Assembly (NCBI GenBank): GCA_026126025.1 | Contig: JAHCJZ010000008.1 | Span: forward strand, 62,001 to 126,000 | Source of the DNA: Bauldia sp. | Lineage (GTDB): Bacteria; Pseudomonadota; Alphaproteobacteria; Rhizobiales; Kaistiaceae | DNA length: 64,000 bases | Direction of reading: 5' to 3' | Shown here: positions 40,547 through 49,521 of the stretch, piece by piece | Layout of the letters: every line of letters starts with the position of its first letter | Numbering within the stretch: position 1 is the first letter of the stretch | Translations under genes and position numbers: made by a program | Notes under the pieces: generated by a model | Told to the model about the DNA's origin: nothing | Seen by the model: only the letters and a program-made list of their open reading frames with translations | The model's database searches: none

Positions 40547-42532
40547 ATGGCGAAGGATAGCGACCTCCTCAGGGAGGCGAGGGAAGCATTTGCGCTGGCC
40601 GAGGACGCGGAGGCCGACAACCGCCGCGAGGCGGAGGACGACGTCCGCTTCGGCCGGCTCGGCGAGCAATGGCCGGCCGCGATCCGCGCCCAGCGCGAGC
40701 GCGAGCAGCGACCATGCCTGACGATCAACCGGCTGCCCGCCTTCATGCGCCAGGTGATCAACGATGCGCGGCAGAACAAGCCGTCGATCCGGGTGCGCCC
40801 GGTCGACAGCGGCGCCGACATCGAGACCGCGGCGATTCTCTCTGGCCTGATCCGCAACATCGAGTCCGCCTCGAACGCGGACGTCGCCTACGACACCGCG
40901 GCCGAATGCGCGATCGCGATGGGCTTCGGCTACTGGCGGATCGGGCTCGACTACGCCCACCAGGATTCGTTCGACCTCGACATCAGCATCGACCGCGTCG
41001 CAAACCCGTTCGCGGTCTATGGCGACCCGTATTCAACCGCGGCGGACAGCGCCGACTGGAACACGGCCTTCGTGGTCGAGCTGGTGCCGAAGGCGCTCTT
41101 CAAGCGCCTCTATCCCGGCGCGAAGGCGACCGACTGGAGCGGCGCCGGCTGGGCGGGCGTGACCGAGCCGTGGATCGACAGCGGCGCGGTGATGGTCGCG
41201 GAATACTGGACGCGCGAGGAGGTGGAACGCGAGGTGCTGCGCCTCTCCGACGACACCGTCATCGGCGCCGACCGGCTCACCGGCGAGCTCGCGGCGCTGG
41301 TCGCCTCCGGCGTCGTCACGATCGCCGCGACCCGGAAGGCGAAGGGCTGGAAGGTGCGGCAGGCAACGCTGACCGCCGCCGAGGTGCTGAAGAGCCGCGA
41401 CTGGCCGGGGCAGTACATCCCGATCGTGCCGGTCTATGGCGACGAGGTAAACCTCAAGGGCAGGCGCCATTTCCGCAGCCTGATCCGCGACGCCAAGGAC
41501 CCGCAGCGGATGCACAATTTCTGGCGCACCGCGGCGACCGAGATGACCGCGCTTGCGCCGCGGGTGCCGTTCATAGGGCCGGTCGGCGCGTTCGCCACCG
41601 ACGCCGACAAATGGGCGACCGCCAACCGCGTCTCTCACGCCTATATCGAGTATGACGTGGTGCCCAACGCGCCCGGCGCTGCGCCGCAGCGTCTGCCGCT
41701 CGACGGCGGCGCCGCCGCCGGTGCGATCCAGGAGGCGCTGATGGCCTCCGACGACATGAAGGCGGTGATGGGCCTCCACGACGCCTCGCTGGGCGCGCCG
41801 GGCAACGAGACCTCGGGCCGCGCCATCATGGCGCGGCAGCGCGAGGGCGACGTGTCGACCTTCCACTTCATCGACAACGTGTCGCGCGCCATCCGCCACA
41901 CCGGCCGCATCCTCATCGACCTCATCCCGCGGGTCTACGACTCGCCGCGGATCGTGCGCATCCTCGGCGAGGACGGCGTGACGCGGACGCAGCCGGTGAA
42001 CCAGCCGGTGCCGGTGACCGACCCCGCGACCGGCGCGCCGCTGACCGAGCGCGACCCGGCCACCGGCCTCACCGTCCCGGTGACGCGCATCCACGACCTC
42101 GCCGCCGGCCGCTACGACCTCACCGTCTCCGCCGGGCCGAGCTTCACCTCGCGCCGCGAGGAGGCGGCGTTCTCGATGGCCGAGACGCTCCGCGCCTTCC
42201 CCGAAGCCGCGCCGATCATTGTCCCCGAGCTCGCCCGCAACCTCGACTGGCCCGGCGCCGACGCCATCGCCCGCAAGCTCGACGCGCTGGCTCCGAAGGC
42301 GCCGGAAGAGGGCGCGGGCGGCGGCATCCCGCCGGAGCTCCAGGCGCAGATCGCCGCCGGCCTGCAGCAGATCGAGGCGCTCACCATGGAGAACGCCAGG
42401 CTCCGCGCCGGCGAGGCGCTGGACGGTGCGCGGCTGGAGCTCGAACGCGAGAAGCTCCGCCTCGAGGCGACGAAGCTGCAGGTGGAACAGGCCGAGGTGG
42501 CGGCGCGCGCGATGGCCGCGGGGATGGGGTAG
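40547..42532 (+). CDS. P22-like phage portal protein
   Basis: A 661-residue portal protein. Typical segments are the N-terminal acidic helix with W-P at residue 43, L-T-I-N-R-L-P-A-F-M-R-Q-V-I-N-D-A-R-Q-N, the ring domain with Y-G-D-P-Y-S, I-P-I-V-P-V-Y-G-D-E-V, the D-A-K-D-P-Q-R-M-H-N-F-W-R-T block, and S-G-R-A-I-M-A-R-Q-R-E-G-D near residue 424. The long helical C-terminus corresponds to the barrel of P22 gp1. It forms the dodecameric DNA gateway. ATG 40547 follows AAGAGG. Confidence 0.92.
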   Translation: MAKDSDLLREAREAFALAEDAEADNRREAEDDVRFGRLGEQWPAAIRAQREREQRPCLTINRLPAFMRQVINDARQNKPSIRVRPVDSGADIETAAILSGLIRNIESASNADVAYDTAAECAIAMGFGYWRIGLDYAHQDSFDLDISIDRVANPFAVYGDPYSTAADSADWNTAFVVELVPKALFKRLYPGAKATDWSGAGWAGVTEPWIDSGAVMVAEYWTREEVEREVLRLSDDTVIGADRLTGELAALVASGVVTIAATRKAKGWKVRQATLTAAEVLKSRDWPGQYIPIVPVYGDEVNLKGRRHFRSLIRDAKDPQRMHNFWRTAATEMTALAPRVPFIGPVGAFATDADKWATANRVSHAYIEYDVVPNAPGAAPQRLPLDGGAAAGAIQEALMASDDMKAVMGLHDASLGAPGNETSGRAIMARQREGDVSTFHFIDNVSRAIRHTGRILIDLIPRVYDSPRIVRILGEDGVTRTQPVNQPVPVTDPATGAPLTERDPATGLTVPVTRIHDLAAGRYDLTVSAGPSFTSRREEAAFSMAETLRAFPEAAPIIVPELARNLDWPGADAIARKLDALAPKAPEEGAGGGIPPELQAQIAAGLQQIEALTMENARLRAGEALDGARLELEREKLRLEATKLQVEQAEVAARAMAAGMG

Positions 42533-42573
42533 GGCGCGCCGAACGGCGCCGTCGCGCCCGGCTAACCCGCTAG

Positions 42574-42661
42574 CACCGTCCCGGGCTCGACCCGGGATCC
42601 ATTGGCCGCCGCCGCGAACACCTCGAGTGCTATTGGGCCCCGGGTCGAGCCCGGGGCGGTG
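42574..42661. repeat. RA repeat pair
   Basis: Arms 42574-42604 and about 42631-42661, CACCGTCCCGGGCTCGACCC with its complement, closely spaced so the pair folds as one long hairpin after the portal gene. Confidence 0.8.
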
Positions 42662-42726
42662 TGGTGGTCAGGTTGGTGGCACTGACGTGACGCTTGGGTC
42701 TAGGCTGCTCGAAAGAGGAGACCCCG

Positions 42727-42918
42727 ATGCCGAGCCTTCGCAATGCGCCGCCCGCCATCACCGCGCATCGGCTGATCGCCTGGCGCGTCCGTCAGACCGC
42801 GCCCGAGACCGTGACGCTCGTCCTCACGGCGCAGACCGGCGAGGTCGCGAACTACGCCGTGAAGCGCGACGACCTCCGCCGTATCGGCGAGGCGCTGCTC
42901 AAGGCGGCGGAGGGGTAG
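42727..42918 (+). CDS. small phage-module protein, 63 aa
   Basis: Starts at ATG with AGAGGAG 6-12 bases upstream. Sequence suggests a short beta hairpin then a helix (R-R-I-G-E-A-L-L-K-A-A-E). Similar small genes follow portal genes in other alphaproteobacterial prophages. Function unknown. Confidence 0.6.
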   Translation: MPSLRNAPPAITAHRLIAWRVRQTAPETVTLVLTAQTGEVANYAVKRDDLRRIGEALLKAAEG

Positions 42919-42930
42919 GGGCAGACCGTT

Positions 42931-43066
42931 CGTTCCCCGGGCGCACCGCAGCACGAAGTGTTGCGGTGCAGAACCGGGGTCCACGCTGCGTTGCAGCGGG
43001 TGACGACCGCGGGATGGACCCCGGTTCGGTGTGCCTCGCTTCGCGATGCCCACCGCCCGGGGAACG
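42931..43066. repeat. RB repeat pair
   Basis: Left arm 42931-42983 (CGTTCCCCGGGCGC..AACCGGGGTCC) and right arm 43016-43066 (GGACCCCGGTTC..CCCGGGGAACG), each with an inner hairpin. Confidence 0.8.
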
Positions 43067-43083
43067 CCAATGGAGAAGACCGG

Positions 43084-43506
43084 CTAGCCCTTCACCCGGC
43101 CATACGGGCTGCGGTTCACCGGCTTCAGCGAGATGCCGAGCTCGCGGGCCTTGGCTCTTGTGGCGTGGAGGGTGCGGCCGAGTTTGTGGGCCATCAGCGG
43201 CGTCGGGGTGTTCGACTTCACCAGCGCCTTCAGCTCTTTCACGTCGTCCTTCGACCAGCCCTGACGGTGCTGCTCGGGCCGCTTCGCGGCACCGCGGCTG
43301 CTGGCCGCGCGTGACGGCGCGGTCGCCTTCGCGGCGCTCGGGCGCGCGCTGGTGCGCGATGTGGCGGCTGCGGCTGTGCTGCGCGTGCCGGTCTTCCGCG
43401 ACGCCGCTGTCGTCTTCGCGCCGCGCGATCCGGCGGTCGTCTTCGTCCGCGCGCCGCCCGATCTGGTCGACTTCGTGCTGCGCGATTTTCCCGGTGCCTT
43501 TGCCAT
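43084..43506 (-). CDS. histone H1-like basic protein with C-terminal helix-turn-helix segment
   Basis: A 140-residue protein. The first 80 residues are a Lys/Arg/Ser/Thr/Ala tail like histone H1 or bacterial HU-tail proteins. The last 60, G-W-S-K-D-D-V-K-E-L-K-A-L-V-K...A-H-K-L-G-R-T-L-H-A-T-R-A-K-A-R-E-L-G, look like a SANT/Myb-like or GcrA-like helical DNA-binding unit. ATG 43506 has GGAGGA about five bases upstream. It probably binds nucleic acid; it is on the strand opposite to the virion genes. Confidence 0.7.
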   Translation of the reverse strand: MAKAPGKSRSTKSTRSGGARTKTTAGSRGAKTTAASRKTGTRSTAAAATSRTSARPSAAKATAPSRAASSRGAAKRPEQHRQGWSKDDVKELKALVKSNTPTPLMAHKLGRTLHATRAKARELGISLKPVNRSPYGRVKG

Positions 43507-43581
43507 AGCTATCCTCCGCTTTCGAGTCCGGCCCAACCCGTCAATGTCCGCATGCGTGTCTGGTTCCATAGACGCTCATAG

Positions 43582-43809
43582 TCAATGGGTCCGCGGCGCA
43601 AGGATCTCCTCGAGTGCGGCGTGAAGACGGCGGAGCTCGTCGAGCGCGGCTTCCTTCTCCGGCGTCCGGCCGGGAAGCGGCGGCGTCAACTCGATCGCCA
43701 CCCGGCAGACCCGGTCGCGATAGTGCAGCTCGAGCGACAGGCCGGCGACCGCCTCGCCCTCCGGCTGGGGCGCAAGGTGACGTTCCCTGATCCAGTATGC
43801 GGCGCGCAT
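43582..43809 (-). CDS. small hypothetical protein, 75 aa
   Basis: ATG 43809 with AAGGAGG eight bases upstream, which decides the start within a longer open frame. The protein has an N-terminal beta segment (L-S-L-E-L-H-Y-R-D-R-V-C-R-V-A-I) and a C-terminal helix (E-A-A-L-D-E-L-R-R-L-H-A-A-L-E-E-I-L). Function unknown. Confidence 0.6.
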   Translation of the reverse strand: MRAAYWIRERHLAPQPEGEAVAGLSLELHYRDRVCRVAIELTPPLPGRTPEKEAALDELRRLHAALEEILAPRTH

Positions 43810-43897
43810 CGCGGGACCTCCTTCCGTCGCGAACAACATAGCCCATGCGGGCGCGCCGCCCACCCCCTTCACCAACCTCAACGACGAGGAGTGACGC

Positions 43898-44797
43898 ATG
43901 ACCGTTGGACAAGAGGAAGAGACCGACGCCGTCGCCGCGGCGCCGGAACCGGGCCCCGAAGCCGCGGCCAACCGGCGCGATCCGCCGGAGCCGGGCGCCG
44001 AGGAGCCGGAGCGCCTGCCGTCGCCGGTCGAGGTCGCGGAAGCGACTGCGGCCGAGGCGCCGGCGGAAGACGGCGAGGAACTCGACACGATCGAGTTCGG
44101 CGGCCGCAGCTTCCGCGTGCCGAAGGCGCTGAAGCCCGGCTTCATGATGCAGGCCGACTACACGCGGAAGACCCAGGACGTCGCGGCGAAAGGACGGGCC
44201 CTCGCGCAGAAGGAACGCCTTCTCGCCGAACAGGCCGCCCTCGACACCGCGCATCTGGAAGACGCCGCCCGGCTGATCGCGCTCGACGACCGCCTTCGCG
44301 GCCACTTCGAGGCGATCGACTGGGAGACATGGCTTCGCCAGGATCCGGCCGCCGCGGCGGACGGCTGGCGCGACTACGAGGCGACCAAGGCCGGCCATGC
44401 CGCGCAGGCGGCGAAGCTCGCCGCGGCGATCGCGGACAAGACCGAACGCGCGCAGCGGGAGACCGCCCGGCGCTTCGAGGACACCCGCGCCTTCGCGCAG
44501 AAGAGCATCAAGGGCTGGAACGACGAGCTCGACGCCCGCCTCGCCGACTTCGCCACGCGCGAGCTCGGCATCACCGACGACGAGATCGACCGCCACATCA
44601 GCCCGAAGACCTACGCGCTGGTGCACCAGGCCTGGCTCGGCGCCGAGCTCCGCAAGCAATCGCCCGCGGCGACGACACCTTTGGCGGCCGCGCCGCTGGA
44701 GACCGTCGCCGCCCGCACCAGCCCCGGCGGCCGCCGCTCCCTCGCCGACATGTCGATGGACGAGTACGTCGCCGAGCGGAAGCGGCAGAGCAGCTGA
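43898..44797 (+). CDS. phage scaffolding-like protein
   Basis: A 299-residue protein between portal and coat genes, the usual position of the scaffold. The N-terminus is acidic, Pro/Ala/Glu-rich and probably disordered. A central D-T-I-E-F-G-G-R-S-F-R-V-P-K-A-L-K-P-G-F-M segment precedes Y-T-R-K-T-Q-D-V, which is common in P22-like scaffold or head-morphogenesis proteins, then a long charged helix. The C-terminus ends in M-S-M-D-E-Y-V-A-E-R-K-R. It would direct coat assembly and then leave. Confidence 0.8.
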   Translation: MTVGQEEETDAVAAAPEPGPEAAANRRDPPEPGAEEPERLPSPVEVAEATAAEAPAEDGEELDTIEFGGRSFRVPKALKPGFMMQADYTRKTQDVAAKGRALAQKERLLAEQAALDTAHLEDAARLIALDDRLRGHFEAIDWETWLRQDPAAAADGWRDYEATKAGHAAQAAKLAAAIADKTERAQRETARRFEDTRAFAQKSIKGWNDELDARLADFATRELGITDDEIDRHISPKTYALVHQAWLGAELRKQSPAATTPLAAAPLETVAARTSPGGRRSLADMSMDEYVAERKRQSS

Positions 44798-44823
44798 CTG
44801 CGCCTCACTCCACTCCTCCCAGT

Positions 44824-44942
44824 CGTTTCCCGGGCAAGCAGCGTCACGAAGTGAGGCTGCGCAGAACCGGGAACCACACGGCGGCCGAGTGGACCCCGGT
44901 TCTGCGGCAGAGCGCTCCGCGCTCTACCTTGCCCGGGGAACG
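44824..44942. repeat. RB repeat pair
   Basis: Inverted arms CGTTTCCCGGGCAAGC... and ...GCCCGGGGAACG around GGGAACCACACGGCGGCCGA, in the scaffold-coat gap. Confidence 0.8.
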
Positions 44943-45057
44943 TAGAGTCGCAGTGCATCAATCCGTGGTGGCCCTTGGGCCATCGTTCACCCAACGCGCG
45001 TCGTGAGACGCCCGAGCCCAGCGCGGCCCTTCGGGGCCGCCAGAAGGATCTAGCGAA

Positions 45058-46314
45058 ATGGCAAACACCACACTGACTGCGGACGTCATCGCCAAGGAGG
45101 CGGTGATGATCCTGGAGAATTCCTGCGTGATGGGCGGTCTCGTCTATCGCGGCTATGAGGAAGAGTTTGGCAGGCGGGTCAACGGCTACACCATCGGCGA
45201 GACCACCTCGGTGCGCCGCCCGGCGGACTTCACGGTCCGCGACGGGGCGACCGCGTCGGCGCAGGATGTCGTCGAGGGCAAGTTCCCGGTGACGGTCGAC
45301 AAGCAGAAGGGCGTCGACTTCAAGTTCACCTCGGCCGACCTCACCCTCCAGATCGCCGACCTCTCCGAGCGCGTGATCAAGCCGGCGATGGTGCAGCTCG
45401 CGAACCAGATCGACCGCGACCTCTTCGCGCTCTACAAGCACGTGCCGAACCACGTCACGATCCCCGCCGGCGGCATCAACTCCTTCGCCGATTTCGCGAT
45501 CGCCGCGGAGCGGATGGACAAGGTCGGCGTGCCGCAGGACGGCCGCTGCGCCGTGCTGTCGCCGGCCGACCACTGGGCGCTCCTCGGCTCGCAGACCGCG
45601 CTCAACATCCAGGAGCCGGCGAAGGGCGCCTATCGCGAAGGCCGGCTCGGCCGGATCGGCAATATCGACACCTACATGTCGCAGAACGTGCCGGTGCACA
45701 CCACCGGCTCGCGCACCGGGACCGACCTCGTCGACCTCACCATCGTCGACGGCACGTTCACCTGGGCGACGGTGAAGGACGCCACCGCGATCACCATCCA
45801 TATCGACGGCACCAACGGCGCCGCCGACACGGTGAAGGCCGGGGACACCTTCACCATCTCCGACGTCTATGACGTGAACCCGGTGACCAAGGCGCCCCTG
45901 GCGCATCTCAAGATGTTCACCGTGATGGCGGACGCGACGATGTCCTCCAACGAGGGCGACCTCTCGATCTGGCCGCCGATCATCCTCTCCGGCGCGCAGA
46001 AGACCTGCCACCTCTCGACGGGCTCGGACATCAACGACAACATCGTGACCTGGCAGGGCACCGCCGCGACCGCGTTCACGCAGAACCTCTTCTTCCACAA
46101 GAACGCGTTCAGCCTGGTGATGGTCCCGATGGTCGCGCCGCCCGGCGCGGTCGACGTCTCGCGCCACCACTACAAGGGCTACCAGGTCCGCGTGATCCCC
46201 TATTACGACGGCGCCAACGACGTCTCGAACTGGCGCCTCGACGTCCTCTACGGCGTCAAGGCCATCGACCCGCGCCTCGCCGTGCGGGCGAGCCTCGCGG
46301 CGGATCTGTCCTAA
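45058..46314 (+). CDS. P22 coat-like major capsid protein
   Basis: A 418-residue protein with the P22 gp5 family layout: N-terminal M-A-N-T-T-L-T-A-D-V-I-A-K-E-A-V-M-I-L-E-N, the T-S-V-R-R-P-A-D-F block, V-D-K-Q-K-G-V-D-F-K-F-T-S-A-D-L-T-L, the C-A-V-L-S-P-A-D-H-W motif near residue 160, an inserted beta domain around 210-300, and V-R-V-I-P-Y-Y-D-G near 380. It assembles the HK97-fold shell. It appears intact. Confidence 0.92.
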   Translation: MANTTLTADVIAKEAVMILENSCVMGGLVYRGYEEEFGRRVNGYTIGETTSVRRPADFTVRDGATASAQDVVEGKFPVTVDKQKGVDFKFTSADLTLQIADLSERVIKPAMVQLANQIDRDLFALYKHVPNHVTIPAGGINSFADFAIAAERMDKVGVPQDGRCAVLSPADHWALLGSQTALNIQEPAKGAYREGRLGRIGNIDTYMSQNVPVHTTGSRTGTDLVDLTIVDGTFTWATVKDATAITIHIDGTNGAADTVKAGDTFTISDVYDVNPVTKAPLAHLKMFTVMADATMSSNEGDLSIWPPIILSGAQKTCHLSTGSDINDNIVTWQGTAATAFTQNLFFHKNAFSLVMVPMVAPPGAVDVSRHHYKGYQVRVIPYYDGANDVSNWRLDVLYGVKAIDPRLAVRASLAADLS

Positions 46315-46337
46315 CGCACCGCCGCGGGCCACCTCCC

Positions 46338-46470
46338 TAACCCTCCCCCATAAAGGGGGAGGGAACCATGGTGCGGGTCCGTGCACGAACGCGAAGTCGA
46401 ACACGTGCCCCGCCACTTGCGGCTCCCTCCCCCCTTGTGGGGGAGGGATGGGGAGGGGGGCCACGGCCTC
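46338..46470. repeat. GC hairpin repeats between coat and adaptor genes
   Basis: CCTCCCCCATAAAGGGGGAGG at 46345-46365 and CTTGCGGCTCCCTCCCCCC/GGGGGAGGG at about 46419-46450. The second matches repeats at 23850 and 32633. Confidence 0.7.
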
Positions 46471-46519
46471 TCCGCGCACGTTCCCCGTTCCAGTATTTCC
46501 GCAACCCCATGGAGCCCCC

Positions 46520-47143
46520 ATGACCATCCCCACGACATACGCCACGCTGATCGCCGCGGTCGGCGAGATGCGGGAGCGGAGTGATGCGGCGTTTGTGGCG
46601 CAGGTGCCGACTTTCGTCGCGCTGGCCGAGGCGAAGCTGAACCGGCTGCTGCGGCTGCGCGTCAACGAGGTCGAGGCGCCGCTTGCGGCGACGCCGGGCT
46701 CGCGGGCGCTGGCGCTGCCGGCGGATTTCCTCGATCCGGTGGCGCTCTTCCTCACTACAGGCGGGCAGCATGTGCCGCTTCGGCCCTATGCCGCGGGCAC
46801 GCTGGCGCTCGAGACGGCGGGCGGCGTGCCGTCGGCCTTTGCGGTCGACGGCGACACGCTGCAGCTCGACCGGCCGGCGGACGCCGCGCACAGTTTCGTG
46901 CTGCGCTACCGCAAGCGGCTCTTCGCGCTGGCGGCGAGCGACCCGAACTGGCTCCTCGTCAATCACCCCGATGTCTATCTCTTCGCGGCGCTGATCGAGG
47001 CGGCGGACTGGGAGAACGACGACAATTCCGTGCTGAAATACGACGCGCGCCTCAAGGCCGCGCTCGCCGAGCTCCACGGGGTGGAAGGCCGCCACAAGGC
47101 GAAGGCGCCGCTCACCGCCGACCCGGGACTCAATTCGACTTGA
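46520..47143 (+). CDS. P22 gp4-like head completion/adaptor protein
   Basis: A 207-residue protein. The family pattern is T-Y-A-T-L-I-A-A-V-G near the N-terminus, F-V-A-L-A-E-A-K-L-N-R-L-L-R, L-A-L-P-A-D-F-L near 70, and W-L-L-V-N-H-P-D-V-Y-L-F-A-A-L-I-E-A-A near 150. These proteins seal the portal and join it to the tail. ATG 46520 is chosen since the conserved region begins at once. Confidence 0.85.
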   Translation: MTIPTTYATLIAAVGEMRERSDAAFVAQVPTFVALAEAKLNRLLRLRVNEVEAPLAATPGSRALALPADFLDPVALFLTTGGQHVPLRPYAAGTLALETAGGVPSAFAVDGDTLQLDRPADAAHSFVLRYRKRLFALAASDPNWLLVNHPDVYLFAALIEAADWENDDNSVLKYDARLKAALAELHGVEGRHKAKAPLTADPGLNST

Positions 47144-47146
47144 ACC

Positions 47147-47275
47147 TCCCCGTTGCGGGGAGGTCGAACCGGCGTAGCCGGTTCGGGAGGGGGTGCGGCG
47201 GCGCCACGGCCTCTGACTCAGCACCCCTCCCGGAAACCGCTGCGCGGTTTCGACCCTCCCGCAAGGGGAGGGTTG
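47147..47275. repeat. inverted repeat between adaptor and tail genes
   Basis: CCTCCCCGTTGCGGGGAGG plus GAACCGGCGTAGCCGGTTCG on the left, and CCGCTGCGCGG with CCTCCCGCAAGGGGAGG on the right, forming a compound inverted pair in the 280-base gap. Confidence 0.7.
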
Positions 47276-47423
47276 GCGCTGGGCGCTGCCTTTAGCGAAC
47301 CGACATTTTCCCATTGAGAACGGAGGCTGAGCCGCCGAATGGCTGCCCGACATCGCCGAGCTCGACCTCGACGCGTCGGCGGTCGCGCGCAACGTCTATC
47401 CCGATGCCAAGGGCTATCTCCCG

Positions 47424-48746
47424 GTGCGCGGGCCTGCGCCCTATTCGGGCGCGCTGCCCGGCGATCCGCTCGGCCTCACCATGGCGCAGCGCGGCGGCGG
47501 CGCTTTCCGTATCTTCGCCGGCACCGCGTCGGGCCTTTACGCGCTCGACAGCTCGGACCTTTCCTGGACCGCGATCGGCGCCGGCTACCACGCCACCGAC
47601 GACGACCGCTGGTCGTTCGTGCAGTGGGGGTCGCAGCTCCTTGCCGCGAACCTCCAGGACGACCTCCAGGGGTTCGACATCGAGGCCGGCGTCGCCGCCG
47701 GCCCGGTTGCCGGGTCGCCGCCGCGGGCGCGATTCATCGACGTCATTTCCGATTTCGTGGTGCTCGCCGGGCTCTCCTCCGACCCGTTCGCGCTGCAATG
47801 GTCGGGGATCGACGATGTCGAGAGCTGGACGCCAGGCACCGACCTTTCCGACATCAAGGAGTTCAAGGGCGGCGGAAGGGTGATGAACATCTCCGGCGCC
47901 GCCGGGCTCGTCGTGCTGGAGCGGGCGCTGTGGCAGATGATCCGTTCGCCGGGCTCGGGGCTTGCCTTCGAGTTCCAGCTGGTCGAGGCGGGGAAGGGGA
48001 CGATCGCGCCGTTCTCGGTGGTGAAATACGGCCCGGCGATCGGCTATCTCGCCGAGGACGGCTTCTGGTTCGACGGCGAGCCCATCGGGCAGAACAAAGT
48101 CAACCGCCACTTCCTCGCCACCGTGTCGCAGGACCGGCTCTTTTCGGTGCGCGGCGCGATCGACCCGATCGCCACCCGCTTCTACTGGGCCTACCGCACC
48201 GGCGAGAGCGCGGCCTATGACCGGGCGCTGGTCTATGACTGGCGGCTGAAGCGCTGGAGCGAGATCGAGATCGGGGCGACGGAGTTCTCCAGCCTCGCCA
48301 CGCCCGGGCTGACGCTGGAAGGCGTCTCCGCGCTCCACCCGACGCTCGCCGACGTCCCCTATCCGCTCGGCTCGCGGGTGTGGCAGGGCGGGCGGCCGGT
48401 ATTCGCGATGTTCGGCGCCGACCGGCGGCTCGCCTTCCTCGAAGGCCCGGCGCTCGCCGCGACCGTGGAGACCGCCGAGCGCGAGCTCGCGCCCGGCCGG
48501 CGCGCCACCGTCACCGGTGCGCGGCCGCTGGTCGGCGCTGCCGCCGCCACCGTCGCGATCGGCCGGCGCGACCGCCTCGCCGATGTCCGCAGCTGGACCG
48601 CGGAGGCGGCGATGCAGCCGTCCGGCCGCTGCCCGGTGCGCGCCGGCGGACGCTATGTCCGCGCGCGGATCGCGGTGCCGGCGGCGGAGAGCTGGTCGCA
48701 GATCGAGGGCGTCGACCTCGAATTCGCCGCGCGGGGTTCGCGATGA
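47424..48746 (+). CDS. P22 gp10-like/tail structural protein
   Basis: At least 440 residues. G-A-L-P-G, A-F-R-I-F-A-G-T-A-S-G-L-Y-A-L-D, F-V-V-L-A-G and Y-L-A-E-D-G-F-W-F-D-G are typical of a beta-propeller-like tail protein found next to gp4 in P22-like phages. Coding similarity continues upstream in frame: E-W-L-P-D-I-A-E-L-D-L and A-R-N-V-Y-P-D-A-K-G-Y are encoded from 47337, before the first usable GTG at 47424, up to an in-frame TGA at 47328. No ATG, GTG or TTG lies between, so the true start is a rare codon such as CTG 47343 or the 5' end is frameshifted. The 3' end overlaps the next gene as ATGA. Confidence 0.8.
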   Translation: MRGPAPYSGALPGDPLGLTMAQRGGGAFRIFAGTASGLYALDSSDLSWTAIGAGYHATDDDRWSFVQWGSQLLAANLQDDLQGFDIEAGVAAGPVAGSPPRARFIDVISDFVVLAGLSSDPFALQWSGIDDVESWTPGTDLSDIKEFKGGGRVMNISGAAGLVVLERALWQMIRSPGSGLAFEFQLVEAGKGTIAPFSVVKYGPAIGYLAEDGFWFDGEPIGQNKVNRHFLATVSQDRLFSVRGAIDPIATRFYWAYRTGESAAYDRALVYDWRLKRWSEIEIGATEFSSLATPGLTLEGVSALHPTLADVPYPLGSRVWQGGRPVFAMFGADRRLAFLEGPALAATVETAERELAPGRRATVTGARPLVGAAAATVAIGRRDRLADVRSWTAEAAMQPSGRCPVRAGGRYVRARIAVPAAESWSQIEGVDLEFAARGSR

Positions 48747-49033
48747 TCCCGCTCGGCCACAACGAGACGCGGCTCCGCGAAGTGATCCGCGCGATCAACC
48801 AGCTGATCCGCGGGCTCTCCAACGCCAAGGGCAGCGTCACGCTCCGCGCAGGCGAGACCACCACCATCGTCACGCATGAGAACATCGCGCCGGACAGCGC
48901 GCCGGTGCTGACGGCGGGGCCGGGCACCTGGTCGAGCCTCGCGCTCCGCGTCAGCGCGGTCGCGGCGGGCTCCTTCACCATCACCCATGCCAGCGAGGCT
49001 GCGAGCGACCGTGTCGTCCACTGGCACCTCTGA
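48743..49033 (+). CDS. small phage structural or tail-associated protein, 96 aa
   Basis: ATG overlaps the tail gene stop. A helical start (L-R-E-V-I-R-A-I-N-Q-L-I-R-G) is followed by beta-rich G-S-V-T-L-R-A-G-E-T-T-T-I-V-T and F-T-I-T-H-A, resembling a short fibre-like or capping protein. Widespread next to gp10-like genes; role unproven. Confidence 0.65.
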   Translation: MIPLGHNETRLREVIRAINQLIRGLSNAKGSVTLRAGETTTIVTHENIAPDSAPVLTAGPGTWSSLALRVSAVAAGSFTITHASEAASDRVVHWHL

Positions 49034-49457
49034 GGCGGTCGAGATCCGCCCGATCCCGCAGGACCGGCTCGCCGCGCTGTGGCCGGCGCTCCTTCCCTTC
49101 GCGGAAAAGCTCGCCGCGCGGTTCCCCGACGATTGGCCGGTCGCCGAGCTCCGCCGCCAGGCGGCCGCCGGCGAGCTGGTGCTGTGGCTCGCCTATGACC
49201 GCGCCGCGCTGACCCCGCTGGCGCTGATGGGCACCGACCTCTTCACCCACCCCTCCGGCCGCCGCTCGCTGCGCGTGCGGATGACCGCGGGCGAAGGGCA
49301 TGCGCGCTGGGTCCGCGCCGCCGAGCGCGTGGCGGTCGCCCACGCCCGCGCCAATGGCTGCGCGCGGATCGAGATCGACGAAGCCCGCGACGGCTGGTCC
49401 CGCGCCCTGCCGGACTATCGCCGCGTCCGGCGCTCGACGCTGACGAAGGAGCTATGA
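49011..49457 (+). CDS. phage GNAT-like protein
   Basis: About 148 residues with the pattern of the GNAT-like proteins often found in this place in tail modules: E-I-R-P-I-P-Q-D-R-L-A-A-L-W-P, L-V-L-W-L-A-Y-D, a basic loop, A-R-A-N-G-C-A-R-I-E-I-D-E-A-R-D-G-W and a C-terminal Y-R-R-V. Whether it acetylates anything or is a structural relic is unknown. The GTG at 49011 gives the smaller overlap with the previous gene; ATG 48987 is an alternative. Confidence 0.7.
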   Translation: MSSTGTSEAVEIRPIPQDRLAALWPALLPFAEKLAARFPDDWPVAELRRQAAAGELVLWLAYDRAALTPLALMGTDLFTHPSGRRSLRVRMTAGEGHARWVRAAERVAVAHARANGCARIEIDEARDGWSRALPDYRRVRRSTLTKEL

Positions 49458-49521
49458 GGAGCGGCTGACCGCGGTCGGAGCTGCAGGTGGCAGCCAGTCT
49501 TCCTGCCATTCGGATCCGCGG

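Noticed and set aside
44611-46755. 714-codon minus-strand frame opposite the coat gene
   Set aside because: Its translation is a low-complexity shadow of the coat and scaffold genes and includes repeat DNA.
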